This document shows positions 1 through 7,769 of a DNA stretch of 64,000 nucleotides, piece after piece; position 1 is the first letter of the stretch; each line of letters starts with the position of its first letter. The translations under genes were made by a program, and so were the position numbers. The DNA is from Kineosporia corallincola. GTDB lineage: Bacteria; Actinomycetota; Actinomycetes; Actinomycetales; Kineosporiaceae. The notes beneath the pieces were generated by a model, which was given only the letters and a program-made list of their open reading frames with translations, ran no database searches and was not told where the DNA came from. Location: positions 208,558 through 272,557 of the forward strand of contig NZ_JAHBAY010000012.1 in assembly GCF_018499875.1 (NCBI RefSeq). The letters run 5' to 3'.

Positions 1-42
1 CGACCTTACGCCGCGTGATCTTCCGGTCCTCCAGCGGGTTGC

Positions 43-930
43 TCAGGACCGGAAGATGTCCGACAGCGCAGGCGCCACCTGCCGGTGGTCGCGGATCGGG
101 AACATCCGTCCCCGCCCGGCCGCCGCCATCTCCCGGGCCAGTTCCTCGTCCTTCTCGCCCGAGGCGTCGAGCAGCACGTCCAGCCGCGGCAGCAGCGCCG
201 CCGGGCCGCGCGGGTCCGGCCCGGCGTTGTGCACGCAGTCCGACAGCAGCAGCACCCGGGCCTCCGGGTTGGGACGACGGGAGAGCTCGGCCGCCGCCAG
301 CTGGAGCGGGAACCCGACGTTGGTCAGGCCCCGGGCCGGCAGCTTCAGCAGGTCGTCCAGCAGGCTCTGCGCCCGGAACGGCCGGCCCATCGGCAGCAGG
401 ATCGAGCAGTCCGACCAGAACGCGATCACGCCCACGTCGTCGGCCGCCAGCTCGCCGGCCAGCGCCCCGACCGTGGCCGCGGCCGTGCGGATCCGCTCGC
501 CCCGCATCGACCCGGACACGTCGACCACCAGCTCCACGGACCGCCGGCGCCGCACCCGCTCGCGCACCACGATGTCGTCGTCGTCCGGAAACGGCTTCTC
601 CGCCAGCACTTCCAGCGTGCGGTCCAGGTCGATGTCGTCGGCACCCTCCCGGTAGCGCACGCTGACCAGCTCGCCCGCGCCGCGCCGGGCACCCCGCCCG
701 CGCGGCGGGCGGTGCAGCGACAGCCGCGCGGCGATGAGCCGCGCCCGGGCCCTCACGTCGTCCTCAGCCGGATCGCCGTCACCCACGTCCAGTGGGACGG
801 TGGCACCGGCGTCGTCGGTCTGCCCCGGACCGCCCGAGCCCCGCACCGAGGCCTTCGCCGCGGCCCCGGTGCCCCGCCCCAGGGCGGTCAGCACCGGGCC
901 GCCGTCGCTGTCCGAGATGCTGAACACCAT
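43..930 (-). CDS. VWA (von Willebrand factor A) domain protein, MoxR partner
   Basis: This is a 295-residue protein whose C-terminal half is a VWA domain. The MIDAS metal-binding motif DVSGS is at about residues 137-141, followed by an Arg/Lys-rich linker and an SDCVHN strand region. The first 130 residues are acidic and low in complexity. No signal peptide or membrane segment is seen, so it is probably cytosolic. It lies downstream of a MoxR-type AAA ATPase on the same strand, and MoxR/VWA pairs typically act as chaperones that insert metals or assemble enzyme complexes. The reading frame stays open upstream of the ATG at 930 to the MoxR stop at 1030 with a basic coding-like stretch, but holds no canonical start, so 930 is used. 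A role in mycofactocin-dependent enzyme maturation is only an inference from position. Confidence 0.8.
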   Translation of the reverse strand: MVFSISDSDGGPVLTALGRGTGAAAKASVRGSGGPGQTDDAGATVPLDVGDGDPAEDDVRARARLIAARLSLHRPPRGRGARRGAGELVSVRYREGADDIDLDRTLEVLAEKPFPDDDDIVVRERVRRRRSVELVVDVSGSMRGERIRTAAATVGALAGELAADDVGVIAFWSDCSILLPMGRPFRAQSLLDDLLKLPARGLTNVGFPLQLAAAELSRRPNPEARVLLLSDCVHNAGPDPRGPAALLPRLDVLLDASGEKDEELAREMAAAGRGRMFPIRDHRQVAPALSDIFRS

Positions 931-1029
931 CGGCTCGGCCCGCAGGTTTTTGGGTTTACGGCGCAGAGGACGCCCGTTGCGGCCCCGGCGGCCGGGTTTC
1001 GTGACCGGCGAGTCGGCCTCGGCCTCTCT

Positions 1030-1971
1030 TCAACCCGGCTGGGCGGACGCCGGGCTCAGCACGAACCGGTCCTCCCAGATCTCGCGGATCACCCGTTCCG
1101 GGGTGGTGTCGGCCACCTCGTCCAGGTGCACCCGTCCCGACAGCGACACCGTCATCGCGTCGAGAACCAGCTGCGGATAAGCACTTTCCGGGTCGAGCCG
1201 GTCGCTGGAGTCGGCCGCCTCGGACACCCCGCGGATCGCCGCCAGCTGGTTCGCCACCAGCACCACGTCGATCGCGCCGCGCACGCTGCTGCCCTGCCGC
1301 AGGTGCGGGTGCCGGCGGGTGGCCCGGTTCACCCAGACCGCGTCGCGCACCAGCAGATCGCCCAGCTTGCCACCGTTCTCGGTGCGCAGGCCGACGATCC
1401 CGATCTCCGCGGACTCGTCCTGGTAGTCCACCGACAGACGGCACAGCCGGTCGGTGATCGACGTGGAGAGCCGGGTGGTGCCGACATTGTCGTAGGGGTT
1501 CATCGAGGCGATCAGCCGGAACGTCGGCGAGGCCTGCACCTGACCCGCCCGGGGCACCGCGATCCGCCGCTCGGCGAGCGCCGCCAGCAGCGTGTTCAGG
1601 GTGTCGTCGGGGGCCCGGTTGAACTCCTCCAGGTAGAGGAACCCACCCTGGCGCATCGCCTCCAGCAGCGGGCCGGGCACGAAATTGGCTTCGGAGTAGT
1701 CCTCTTTCAGCACCCGCGCCGGGTTGTGGTGGCCGACCAGCTTCGCCGGGGTCAGGTCGGCGTTGCCCTCGACGTAGAACAGCGGGATGCCCCACTCGTC
1801 GGCGATCGCGCGCAGCAGGGTGGTCTTGCCGGTGCCCGGGGGGCCCTCCAGCACCAGGTCCCGGCCGGCGGCCACGGCGGACAGGACCAGTTCGAGCTCG
1901 TGCTCGCGGCCGACCAGGTGGGTCGCGACCCGGTTGCGGGTCAGTGCCACGTCAGGAGGTGTGGAGGTCAC
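1030..1971 (-). CDS. MoxR-type AAA+ ATPase
   Basis: This 313-residue AAA+ ATPase has a Walker A motif GPPGTGKTT near residue 43, a Walker B FLYLEEFNRA near residue 112, and a sensor-1-like IASMNPYDN segment. These place it in the MoxR/CbbQ/NirQ group, which remodels or activates partner proteins. The partner is usually a VWA-domain protein, here the next gene. The GTG start gives MTSTPPDVAL. It follows a decayed SDR gene and sits downstream of mftC, so it belongs to the left flank of the mycofactocin locus. The ATPase assignment is firm. The substrate is unknown. Confidence 0.88.
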   Translation of the reverse strand: MTSTPPDVALTRNRVATHLVGREHELELVLSAVAAGRDLVLEGPPGTGKTTLLRAIADEWGIPLFYVEGNADLTPAKLVGHHNPARVLKEDYSEANFVPGPLLEAMRQGGFLYLEEFNRAPDDTLNTLLAALAERRIAVPRAGQVQASPTFRLIASMNPYDNVGTTRLSTSITDRLCRLSVDYQDESAEIGIVGLRTENGGKLGDLLVRDAVWVNRATRRHPHLRQGSSVRGAIDVVLVANQLAAIRGVSEAADSSDRLDPESAYPQLVLDAMTVSLSGRVHLDEVADTTPERVIREIWEDRFVLSPASAQPG

Positions 1972-2055
1972 GTGTGGTTGTCCTCAATGCCAGAGTTTGC
2001 GTGGGGGCACCATTGGATCAGAACAACGGTGGACGCCGTGGGCGGGCCCCCCGGG

Positions 2056-2495
2056 TCAGAGCTGGGTGGCGCCGGCGTCCACGGTCATCGCCAGGGCGGT
2101 CACGTACCGGGACTCGTCACTGGCCAGGAACAGCACGGCGTTCGACTGGTCCTCGGGCTGGGTGGCGGTGACGGGGTACATGTTGCCGAGCATCACCCCC
2201 GGCCCCGGATTGGCCTCCAGCGCCGGGCCGAAGGCGCCGCCCATCGCGCCCATCGGGTCTCGACGCCGGTCGGGTGCAGGCTGTTGACGCGGATGTGGTG
2301 CTGCGCGAGCTCGGCGGCGAAGGTGCGGGCCAGGCCGGTGACGGCGTGCTTGCCGGCCACGTACGGGGTGAGGAAGGGCAGACCGACCAGGTCGGCGACC
2401 GAGCTGGTCAGGGCGATCGAGCCGCCTCCGCCCCGGATCAGGTGCGGCGCCGTGGCCCGGACCGTGTTCCAGGTGCCGGTGATGTTCATGTCGAG
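2056..2495 (-). pseudogene. Remnant of a mycofactocin-type short-chain dehydrogenase (5'-truncated, frameshifted)
   Basis: Only the C-terminal half of an SDR remains. One frame reads LDMNITGTWNTV, then the catalytic Ser strand (TSSVA), YVAGKHAVTG with the YxxxK catalytic pair, and NSLHPTGVET. The reading then moves to another frame at about 2256, continuing MGAMGGAF to SNAVLFLASDESRYVTALAMTVDAG. One added C would restore VETPMGAM, so a single-base deletion explains the shift. The NAD-binding Rossmann half is absent: its place is taken by the hairpin behind mftC. The surviving motifs (NSLHPT, ISNAVLFLASDE-like, VDAG) match the mycofactocin-coupled SDR family as I know it. Confidence 0.8.
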
Positions 2496-2527
2496 ACGCG
2501 CGGCACCCCGGGAGGGGTGCCGCGCGT
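2496..2527 (-). terminator. Strong hairpin terminator behind mftC
   Basis: A perfect 14-bp inverted repeat (2496-2509 with 2514-2527) flanks a 4-base loop and begins 10 bases past the mftC stop. The GC-rich stem has no clear U-tract. It sits exactly where the missing 5' half of the SDR remnant would begin. Confidence 0.75.
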
Positions 2528-2536
2528 CGTGCCGGT

Positions 2537-3856
2537 TCAGGCCCGCGAACCGGTCTCCAGGCCGGCCGTGGGACTGAAACCGGCGAGCGGGTTCTCGTCG
2601 CACCCGCGGGCCGGTGGGGCGGAGACCACCCCGATGGCCGGGCGCACGCCGAGAGTCAGCGCGACCGGCTTCTTCTTGTTCTTCTGGCTGCGCAGCGGGT
2701 TCTTGTGCGAGTGGTCGCCGCTCGGCTTCGGGGTGACCCCGTCCACCGCTTCCAGCAGCGATTCACCGTAGCCGCGAACGCATTCCGGGTCGGGGCCGTC
2801 GAGCGGCAGGCCGGTGAAGAACTTGGCCGCCATGCAGCCGCCCCGGCAGGAGTCGAAGAACTGGCAGGACGAGCACGCCCCGCCGCTCTGCGGCTGCCGC
2901 AGTTCCTGGAAGAGCTCCGAGGTCTGCCAGACGCCCTTGAAACCTCCCTGGTCGCGCACGTTCCCGGCGAGGAACTCGTCGTGGATCGCGAACGGGCAGG
3001 CGTACACGTCGCCGACCGGGTCGATCAGGCAGACCACCCGGCCCGCGCCACACAGGTTCAGGCCGGGCAGGGAGTCACCGAAAGCCGCCAGGTGGAAGAA
3101 GGAGTCGCCGGTGAGGACCTCCTCGCCGTTGGCGACCAGCCAGTCGTACAGCTGCTTCTGCTGGGGGGCGAGCAGGTGCAGCTCGTCCCAGACGTCGGCG
3201 CCGCGGCCCGAGGGACGCAGCCGGGTCAGGCGCAGCTGGGCTCCGTACCGGTCGGCGATCGCCTTGAACTCGTCGAGCTGGCCGACGTTCTGGCGGGTGA
3301 CCACGACCGACAGCTTGAAGCCGGTGAAACCGGCGTCCTTCATGTTCTGCATGGCCCGCATGGCGGTGTCGTAACTGCCTGCGCCACGCACGTAGTCGTT
3401 GACCTCGGCGGTCGCGCCGTCGAGCGAGATCTGTACGTCCACGTAGTCGGACTTCGCCAGTCGTTCGGCGACCTCCCGGTTGATGCGCACACCGTTGGTC
3501 GAGAACTTCACGCCCACATGGTGTTCCGTGGCGTAGTCGACCAGGTGCCAGAAGTCCGGTCGCACGGTCGGCTCGCCGCCGCCGATGTTGACGTAGAAGA
3601 CCTGCATCCGCTCCAGCTCGTCGATGACGGCTTCGGCCTCGGCGGTGGTCAGCTCGCGCGGGTCACGCCGTCCGGAACTCGAAAGGCAGTGCACACAGGC
3701 GAGATTGCAGGCGTAGGTGAGTTCCCAGGTCAGGCAGATCGGCGCGTCCAGCCCGAGGGCGAACTTGTCGACGAGCCGGCCCGGGGAGGGGGTCGGGGGC
3801 TTACTGGGTTTCTGGGTGAGACCGGCCGGGGTGGCGGGTTCGAGCACAGCTGTCAT
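2537..3856 (-). CDS. mftC: Mycofactocin radical SAM maturase MftC
   Basis: A 439-residue radical SAM/SPASM protein. The 4Fe-4S motif CNLACVHC (Cx3Cx2C) is at residues 50-57, followed by GGGEPTVRPDF. Further Cys ligands typical of a SPASM domain lie around CGAGRVVC, ACPFA, CSSCQFFDSCRGGC and the last Cys of DPEC. In the known pathway MftC decarboxylates the C-terminal Tyr of MftA and forms a Val-Tyr crosslink, using MftB as peptide carrier. Its ATG overlaps the mftB stop (ATGA), so the two are translationally coupled. After the final SPASM cysteine there is a Lys-rich, low-complexity tail of roughly 65 residues that I do not expect in mycobacterial MftC. Confidence 0.95.
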   Translation of the reverse strand: MTAVLEPATPAGLTQKPSKPPTPSPGRLVDKFALGLDAPICLTWELTYACNLACVHCLSSSGRRDPRELTTAEAEAVIDELERMQVFYVNIGGGEPTVRPDFWHLVDYATEHHVGVKFSTNGVRINREVAERLAKSDYVDVQISLDGATAEVNDYVRGAGSYDTAMRAMQNMKDAGFTGFKLSVVVTRQNVGQLDEFKAIADRYGAQLRLTRLRPSGRGADVWDELHLLAPQQKQLYDWLVANGEEVLTGDSFFHLAAFGDSLPGLNLCGAGRVVCLIDPVGDVYACPFAIHDEFLAGNVRDQGGFKGVWQTSELFQELRQPQSGGACSSCQFFDSCRGGCMAAKFFTGLPLDGPDPECVRGYGESLLEAVDGVTPKPSGDHSHKNPLRSQKNKKKPVALTLGVRPAIGVVSAPPARGCDENPLAGFSPTAGLETGSRA

Positions 3857-4194
3857 GCAGGCTCCTCCGTGGACGGCGTCGTCCGGCGGCGGATCAGATC
3901 CCCCGCGGCGAGCGACCCGAGCGCCCGGGCGAGCACCGGGAGCTGGGAAGGGTCGACCCCCGCGCCCAGACACGCGGTGCGCGCGTCCGGGGCGGTGGCC
4001 AGACCATTGACGACGTCCAGTAGTTGACGGGTCTTCAGGAACGACAGGCGCCGGTTCCCGAAGTGGTACATCAGGGCTCCGAACGGTTCGGGCCGCACGG
4101 ACACGCTGGGGTGCAGCTCCCATGCGGCGCCGAGGTCGAAGTCCCCCACCGGTGCCCTGGGTGGCACCGACATCCGGTTCGTCTGCGTCGTCAC
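3853..4194 (-). CDS. mftB: Mycofactocin precursor-binding chaperone MftB
   Basis: A 113-residue PqqD-like RiPP recognition protein. The core segment WELHPSVSVRPEPFGALMYH followed by NRRLSFLKT is the MftB hallmark. It binds the leader of MftA and presents it to MftC. The GTG at 4194 is preferred because a GAGG element lies just upstream. The internal ATG at 4173 (MSVPPRAP) has no visible ribosome binding site. It lies 13 bases after mftA and overlaps mftC by 4 bases, as expected for the mftABC operon. Confidence 0.92.
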   Translation of the reverse strand: MTTQTNRMSVPPRAPVGDFDLGAAWELHPSVSVRPEPFGALMYHFGNRRLSFLKTRQLLDVVNGLATAPDARTACLGAGVDPSQLPVLARALGSLAAGDLIRRRTTPSTEEPA

Positions 4195-4207
4195 GGCCTC
4201 GCGCCGA

Positions 4208-4318
4208 TCAGTAGACGCCGCACATCCCGTCGATGGAGACCTCTTCGACCAGCAGTTCCTCGACGGCGTCGGTGCCTGCGGTCTCGACGGCGTCCTGGGG
4301 AGCGTTCGTGTTGTCCAT
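4208..4318 (-). CDS. mftA: Mycofactocin precursor peptide MftA
   Basis: A 36-residue peptide, MDNTNAPQDAVETAG at the N-terminus, ending in the family signature IDGMCGVY at residues 29-36. The C-terminal Val-Tyr dipeptide is the part retained in mycofactocin after modification by MftC and proteolysis by MftE. The acidic leader (EELLVEEVS) precedes the core. An AGAGAGG element lies about 9 bases upstream of the ATG. It is the first gene of mftABC, and a good promoter with an overlapping palindrome lies about 40 bases upstream. Confidence 0.95.
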   Translation of the reverse strand: MDNTNAPQDAVETAGTDAVEELLVEEVSIDGMCGVY

Positions 4319-4359
4319 CGAAACAACCTCTCTTCCACGGTGAACAGCGTTGCGGGGAG

Positions 4360-4388
4360 TTTATGACACTCCGTGTCGTAAGCGTCAA
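4360..4388 (-). promoter_or_regulatory. Probable mftA promoter
   Basis: Reading leftwards, TTGACG (4388-4383) and CATAAA (4365-4360) are separated by exactly 17 bases and lie 42 bases upstream of the mftA start. The spacer contains the 19-bp palindrome listed next. Confidence 0.6.
4362..4380. promoter_or_regulatory. Candidate MftR operator
   Basis: TATGACAC-TCC-GTGTCGTA is an inverted repeat with 8-bp arms and one mismatched pair. It fills the spacer between the -35 and -10 elements of the mftA promoter, so a bound TetR-type repressor would block RNA polymerase. It lies in the 232-bp divergent region between mftA and mftR. Confidence 0.55.
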
Positions 4389-4550
4389 GAGTGGTCATCG
4401 GCACGTCGCCGGACGGAACTGATCGGCCGATGAGGGGTGAACGGCGAGTACCGGCCGGGAATCTCCGGCGGTGCCGGACGTGAGCACACCGGTGGTTGAA
4501 TGACCCCGGCATGCCGGTCCGGCGTGCCCGGACCAGGGAAGGGCTCGGCG

Positions 4551-5210
4551 ATGACGGCGGGGTCAGCAGAACCGGCGACCCCGGGAGCCCGGGGCGGGCG
4601 CAAGGCCGCCCCGCGCGGCGAGAACCGCAGCGGACGGCCCCGCGCGACCAGCCGGCGCACGCTGGAGCGCATCGCCCTGGAGCTGTTCTCCGAGCAGGGC
4701 TTCGAGGCCACCACGGTGGAGCAGATCGCCGACCGGGCCGGGGTCAGCCGCCGCACCTTCTTCCGCTACTTCGACACCAAGGCCGACGTGCTCTGGTCGG
4801 AGTTCGACGCCGAGGTGGAGACGCTGCACGAGCTGCTCGCCCAGGCCCCGGCCGACCAGCCGCTCACCGAGGCGATCCGGCAGGCCGTGCTGACCGCCAA
4901 CCACTACGGGGTGGACGACATCGCCGGCCTGCACACCCGGATGTCGGTGGTGGCCCACGTCCCGGCCCTGAACGCCGCCTCCACCGCGCACTACGACAAC
5001 TGGGCCGGTGCCCTGGCCGAGTTCGCCGCGCGCCGCCTGGGCCTGCGCCCCGACGACCTGATCCCCCAGGCGATCGGGTTCAGCGCCCTGGGGGTCTGCC
5101 GGGCCGCGTTCGACCAGTGGGTGGCCCGGCGCGACGGCGACCTGATCAGCTACCTCGACATCGCGCTCAGCGCCTGGAAGACCGGGTTCAGCGGGTTCGA
5201 GGAGCGATAG
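4551..5210 (+). CDS. mftR: Mycofactocin locus TetR-family regulator MftR
   Basis: A 219-residue TetR protein. After a basic Arg-rich N-terminus (GRPRATSRR) it has the helix-turn-helix segment ATTVEQIADRAGVSRRTFFR and the YFDTKADVLW wing typical of MftR. It is divergent from mftABC, the usual arrangement, and probably represses that operon in response to a ligand such as an acyl-CoA. The ATG at 4551 is chosen because AGGGAAGGG lies 8 bases upstream. A longer frame from 4500 lacks a ribosome binding site. Confidence 0.88.
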   Translation: MTAGSAEPATPGARGGRKAAPRGENRSGRPRATSRRTLERIALELFSEQGFEATTVEQIADRAGVSRRTFFRYFDTKADVLWSEFDAEVETLHELLAQAPADQPLTEAIRQAVLTANHYGVDDIAGLHTRMSVVAHVPALNAASTAHYDNWAGALAEFAARRLGLRPDDLIPQAIGFSALGVCRAAFDQWVARRDGDLISYLDIALSAWKTGFSGFEER

Positions 5211-5308
5211 GAACCAGCACCGCACCCTCACAGGCCGGCCAGATCCGGCGATGAGCGCGCGTCCAGGATCCGGTTCTTAACTGTGCCAGGCGCCGGGATG
5301 TACTCATG

Positions 5309-5357
5309 CATACGGCGCGACACCCAATCCATACGGTGGGTGACCAGATCCACGCGG
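5309..5357 (+). repeat. Three phased 21-bp direct repeats
   Basis: CATACGG at 5309, CATACGG at 5330 and the degenerate CACGCGG at 5351 are spaced exactly 21 bases apart, which is two helical turns. Flanking bases (AGATC/CAATC before the motif, GGGTGA after it) also recur. They lie in the 289-base gap before the Cys-rich gene and look like a tandem protein-binding array. Confidence 0.5.
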
Positions 5358-5430
5358 AGGGTGAAATCCGGCGTGCGTTTCGCCGGAACCGTCGTAAGTT
5401 GACCCAAAATCAGAGTCAAGAGAGGTGTAA

Positions 5431-5459
5431 CGCTTCCACTGCCCACAGCGATGGAAGCG
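5431..5459 (+). promoter_or_regulatory. Hairpin in the leader of the Cys-rich gene
   Basis: CGCTTCCA and TGGAAGCG form a perfect 8-bp inverted repeat with a 13-base loop, 41 bases upstream of the ATG at 5500. It could be an operator or an RNA stem. There is no T-run to suggest a terminator. Confidence 0.4.
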
Positions 5460-5499
5460 GGCGACGGTCCCCTCTGCATGCAGCGCGAAGGGTTCATTC

Positions 5500-5868
5500 A
5501 TGTCACTGGCCATGCCCTATCCGGCTCGACGACGCGCCACAGCCAAGAATCAGTCCAGCACCTCGCCGGCCGGCGTTCCGGCCACCCTCCCGGACGGCGG
5601 TTCCACCGGCGCCCTGCCCGCCGACCTGTCCGTCGAACTGCCCACCGAACAGGTCTGGCACGTCGGCCTGTCGCTGCCCGGGATGTTCCCGTTCCGGGAG
5701 GCCAGCTGCGCGTGCACCAAGGCGGCCTGCGGCCTGGTCGTCCCCGACCCGTCCGTGGACTGTCCCCTGCACACCCAGAACGCCCGCTTCCTCCAGGTGC
5801 ACTCCTCGGCCGACTGCGACTTCCCGCGCACCGGCTGGCGACGGCGTCGCCGCCCGCACCGGCCCTGA
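5500..5868 (+). CDS. Small Cys-rich protein of unknown function
   Basis: A 122-residue protein that I do not recognise. A conserved-looking segment, VWHVGLSLPGMFPFREASCA, is followed by Cys/His positions CxC, then C5 residues on, CPLH, and a final C near SSADCDF. This would suit a zinc or other metal site. The tail is Arg-rich. The ATG at 5500 has AAGGG about 6 bases upstream. It stands 63 bases ahead of the SMC operon on the same strand and could be co-transcribed. The opposite strand is also open here, so coding on this strand is likely but not proven. Confidence 0.5.
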   Translation: MSLAMPYPARRRATAKNQSSTSPAGVPATLPDGGSTGALPADLSVELPTEQVWHVGLSLPGMFPFREASCACTKAACGLVVPDPSVDCPLHTQNARFLQVHSSADCDFPRTGWRRRRRPHRP

Positions 5869-5931
5869 GCCCCGGGAACGTCCCGCCGCTCGTTTTTAGG
5901 GATGCGCTGCCACCTGCCTTAAGGTCGCCAG

Positions 5932-7176
5932 GTGACTGACGGCCCGACCACGCTCTCCCTGGAGGACCTCGCCCCCGAGGCCGGTGTTCTGCGGATCTAC
6001 CGCCAGGTCTTCGCCGTCCTCGCCCGCGAGCACGGCGCCATGATCGGCGACGTGGACCTGCTCGACATCGACGAGGCGATCCTCGGGGCGTTCGCCGACG
6101 CGGGCAACGAGGGCCTGACCCTGGAGACGGCCGTCGCTGCCTGCCGCCGCTACGACACCGCCACGGTGCAGCGCCGGTTCGAGGTGCTGCGCGGCTACGG
6201 GGCGATCACCCGGGTCGTCGACCATCCGGGCGAGCGCTTCCACCGGGCCGCCTTCGCGCCCTACGTCATGCTGCTGTTCCTGCGCCGCCTGGCCTCGGCC
6301 GGCGGGCAGGGTGAACTGCACCAGCTGCTGGCCCTGGAGGGCATGAGCATCCGGGCCGCCGGCGCCACCGCCGACGACGGCCGGGGCTCGGTCGGCCGCC
6401 TCACCCGGGTGTTCCGGCTGATGGCCAACCAGCTCGCCAGCCTGACCACCACCAGCCCGGTGGAGGAGCTGCGCGAGCACGCCGAGCTGCTGTGGGGCAA
6501 CCGGGCGCTGATCTCCCAGGCCGAGGAGGTGCACGCGCAGGCCCTGGGCCGCTGGCCCGAGCTGGACCGGGACTGCGCCGCGCTGCGCACCGCCCTGGCC
6601 GCCTACGCCGACGCCAGCGAGTCCGCCGCGGCCCGGCTGATCGAGCAGGCCGGTTCCACCCGGGCGCTCGGGCTGCTGCCGGTGGAGACCTGGCGCAGCT
6701 TCGCCCGCACCGCCGACGCCGAAACGCTCGCCGGGGTGCTGGACGGCCAGGTGTTCGACGCCGTCGCGCCCTGGTTCTCGCCGCAGGCCATGGCCTTCGC
6801 CGTGGAGAACGCGCAGACCTCCGGCCCGGTGCGGATGCCCCCGCCGCGGCCGACCGGCGACAGCGACGCGCCCACCGACCGGCCGGTGTCGGCGGACAGC
6901 GACCTGACCGAGTTCACCGACCAGGTGCTCGCCCGGCGTGAGCGGGTCGGGGTGTCCGCGTTGCTCGACGACGCCGACGACTGGATGGAGGGACGCCGCA
7001 TCCTGTCGATGCTGGTCGCGGCCCACCACTCCCCCGAGGTGGACGCGGAGCTGACCTGGGCCGACGGGTTCCGGGTGGATCCGGAGGCGGCGGTGCCGTG
7101 GGTGTCGGGCGGCATGTTCGGCCGCACCGCCCGCCCGCAGGGAACCCCGGCGGCAGCCGCGGAGGCCGGTGCGTGA
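5932..7176 (+). CDS. Kleisin/MksF-like subunit of an SMC operon (putative)
   Basis: A 414-residue protein with a predicted winged-helix region at about residues 40-100 (VAACRRYDTATVQRRFEVLR followed by GYGAI), then a long helical middle and a Pro/Asp-rich linker near residue 305. It is first in a four-gene operon ending in an SMC-like ATPase, and its stop overlaps the next start (GTGA). Size, N-terminal winged helix and position match JetA/MksF kleisins of Wadjet/MksBEF systems. I see no direct sequence signature, so the name is an inference. The GTG start has AAGG 8 bases upstream. Confidence 0.6.
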   Translation: MTDGPTTLSLEDLAPEAGVLRIYRQVFAVLAREHGAMIGDVDLLDIDEAILGAFADAGNEGLTLETAVAACRRYDTATVQRRFEVLRGYGAITRVVDHPGERFHRAAFAPYVMLLFLRRLASAGGQGELHQLLALEGMSIRAAGATADDGRGSVGRLTRVFRLMANQLASLTTTSPVEELREHAELLWGNRALISQAEEVHAQALGRWPELDRDCAALRTALAAYADASESAAARLIEQAGSTRALGLLPVETWRSFARTADAETLAGVLDGQVFDAVAPWFSPQAMAFAVENAQTSGPVRMPPPRPTGDSDAPTDRPVSADSDLTEFTDQVLARRERVGVSALLDDADDWMEGRRILSMLVAAHHSPEVDAELTWADGFRVDPEAAVPWVSGGMFGRTARPQGTPAAAAEAGA

Positions 7177-7769
7177 ACAGCTCGGACACCGCCCTGTGGT
7201 GGGCGCGCGCCCGCATGCTCGGGCCCGCCCGGCACGAGATCGGCACCCCCGCGCCCGACGGCTTCCTGCGCCTGCTGGAACCGGAGTGGTCCGACGGCCG
7301 CGGCCAGGTCTGGCTGCTGCCCGCGCACCCGGGCACGGCCGGGCCCTGGGTGCTCGACGAGATGGGGCTGAACGGGCCCACGGTGGAGCAGCCGAACGAC
7401 ACCGCGCGCATGCTGGCCGCCGTCGTCCGTTGTTGCTGGGCCGACGTCGACGGGCCGATCTGGCCCGGCCGGGACGCCGACTGGGACGCCGTGATGTCGG
7501 TGTACCGCACCTTCGGCGACCGGGAGGAATCGGTACTGCACCGGGCCGCGACCGGTGCGGTGCGGCGTCTGCACAGCGGTGGCTGGGTGCTGTGGGACGA
7601 GTCCCGCAAGGTCGTGCGCCTCGGCCCGCGCTGCGGCACCTGGGCCGGCCCCGACCTGACCGTGCTGCGCGAACTGTGGCGCGGCATCCAGGCGCCCGAG
7701 GAACCGGACGAGGCCCCCGAGGAACCGGACGAGGCCCTCGACGAACCTGACGAGGAGGGTGTCGAATGA
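7173..7769 (+). CDS. Second gene of the SMC operon, winged-helix-like with acidic tail
   Basis: A 198-residue protein rich in Trp (WWARARMLG, WLLPAHPG, CCWADVDGPIWPGRDADWD). Residues about 120-172 (SVLHRAATGAVRRLHSGGWV, then a RKVVRLG strand) look like a degenerate winged helix. The last 23 residues are an EEPDEAP-type acidic repeat of about 8 residues per unit. Four-base overlaps join it to both neighbours. It could be a Kite-type regulator of the SMC/kleisin ring. No known family was recognised. Confidence 0.6.
   Translation: MNSSDTALWWARARMLGPARHEIGTPAPDGFLRLLEPEWSDGRGQVWLLPAHPGTAGPWVLDEMGLNGPTVEQPNDTARMLAAVVRCCWADVDGPIWPGRDADWDAVMSVYRTFGDREESVLHRAATGAVRRLHSGGWVLWDESRKVVRLGPRCGTWAGPDLTVLRELWRGIQAPEEPDEAPEEPDEALDEPDEEGVE

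Noticed and set aside
85..2577. Long plus-strand open frame of about 830 codons opposite VWA and MoxR genes
   Set aside because: High-GC shadow: its translation is His/Arg/Gln-rich low complexity, whereas the minus strand encodes recognisable VWA and MoxR domains.
5503..5859. Minus-strand ORF opposite the Cys-rich gene
   Set aside because: Less protein-like composition and no ribosome binding site; the plus strand has a plausible start signal and metal-site pattern. Some doubt remains.
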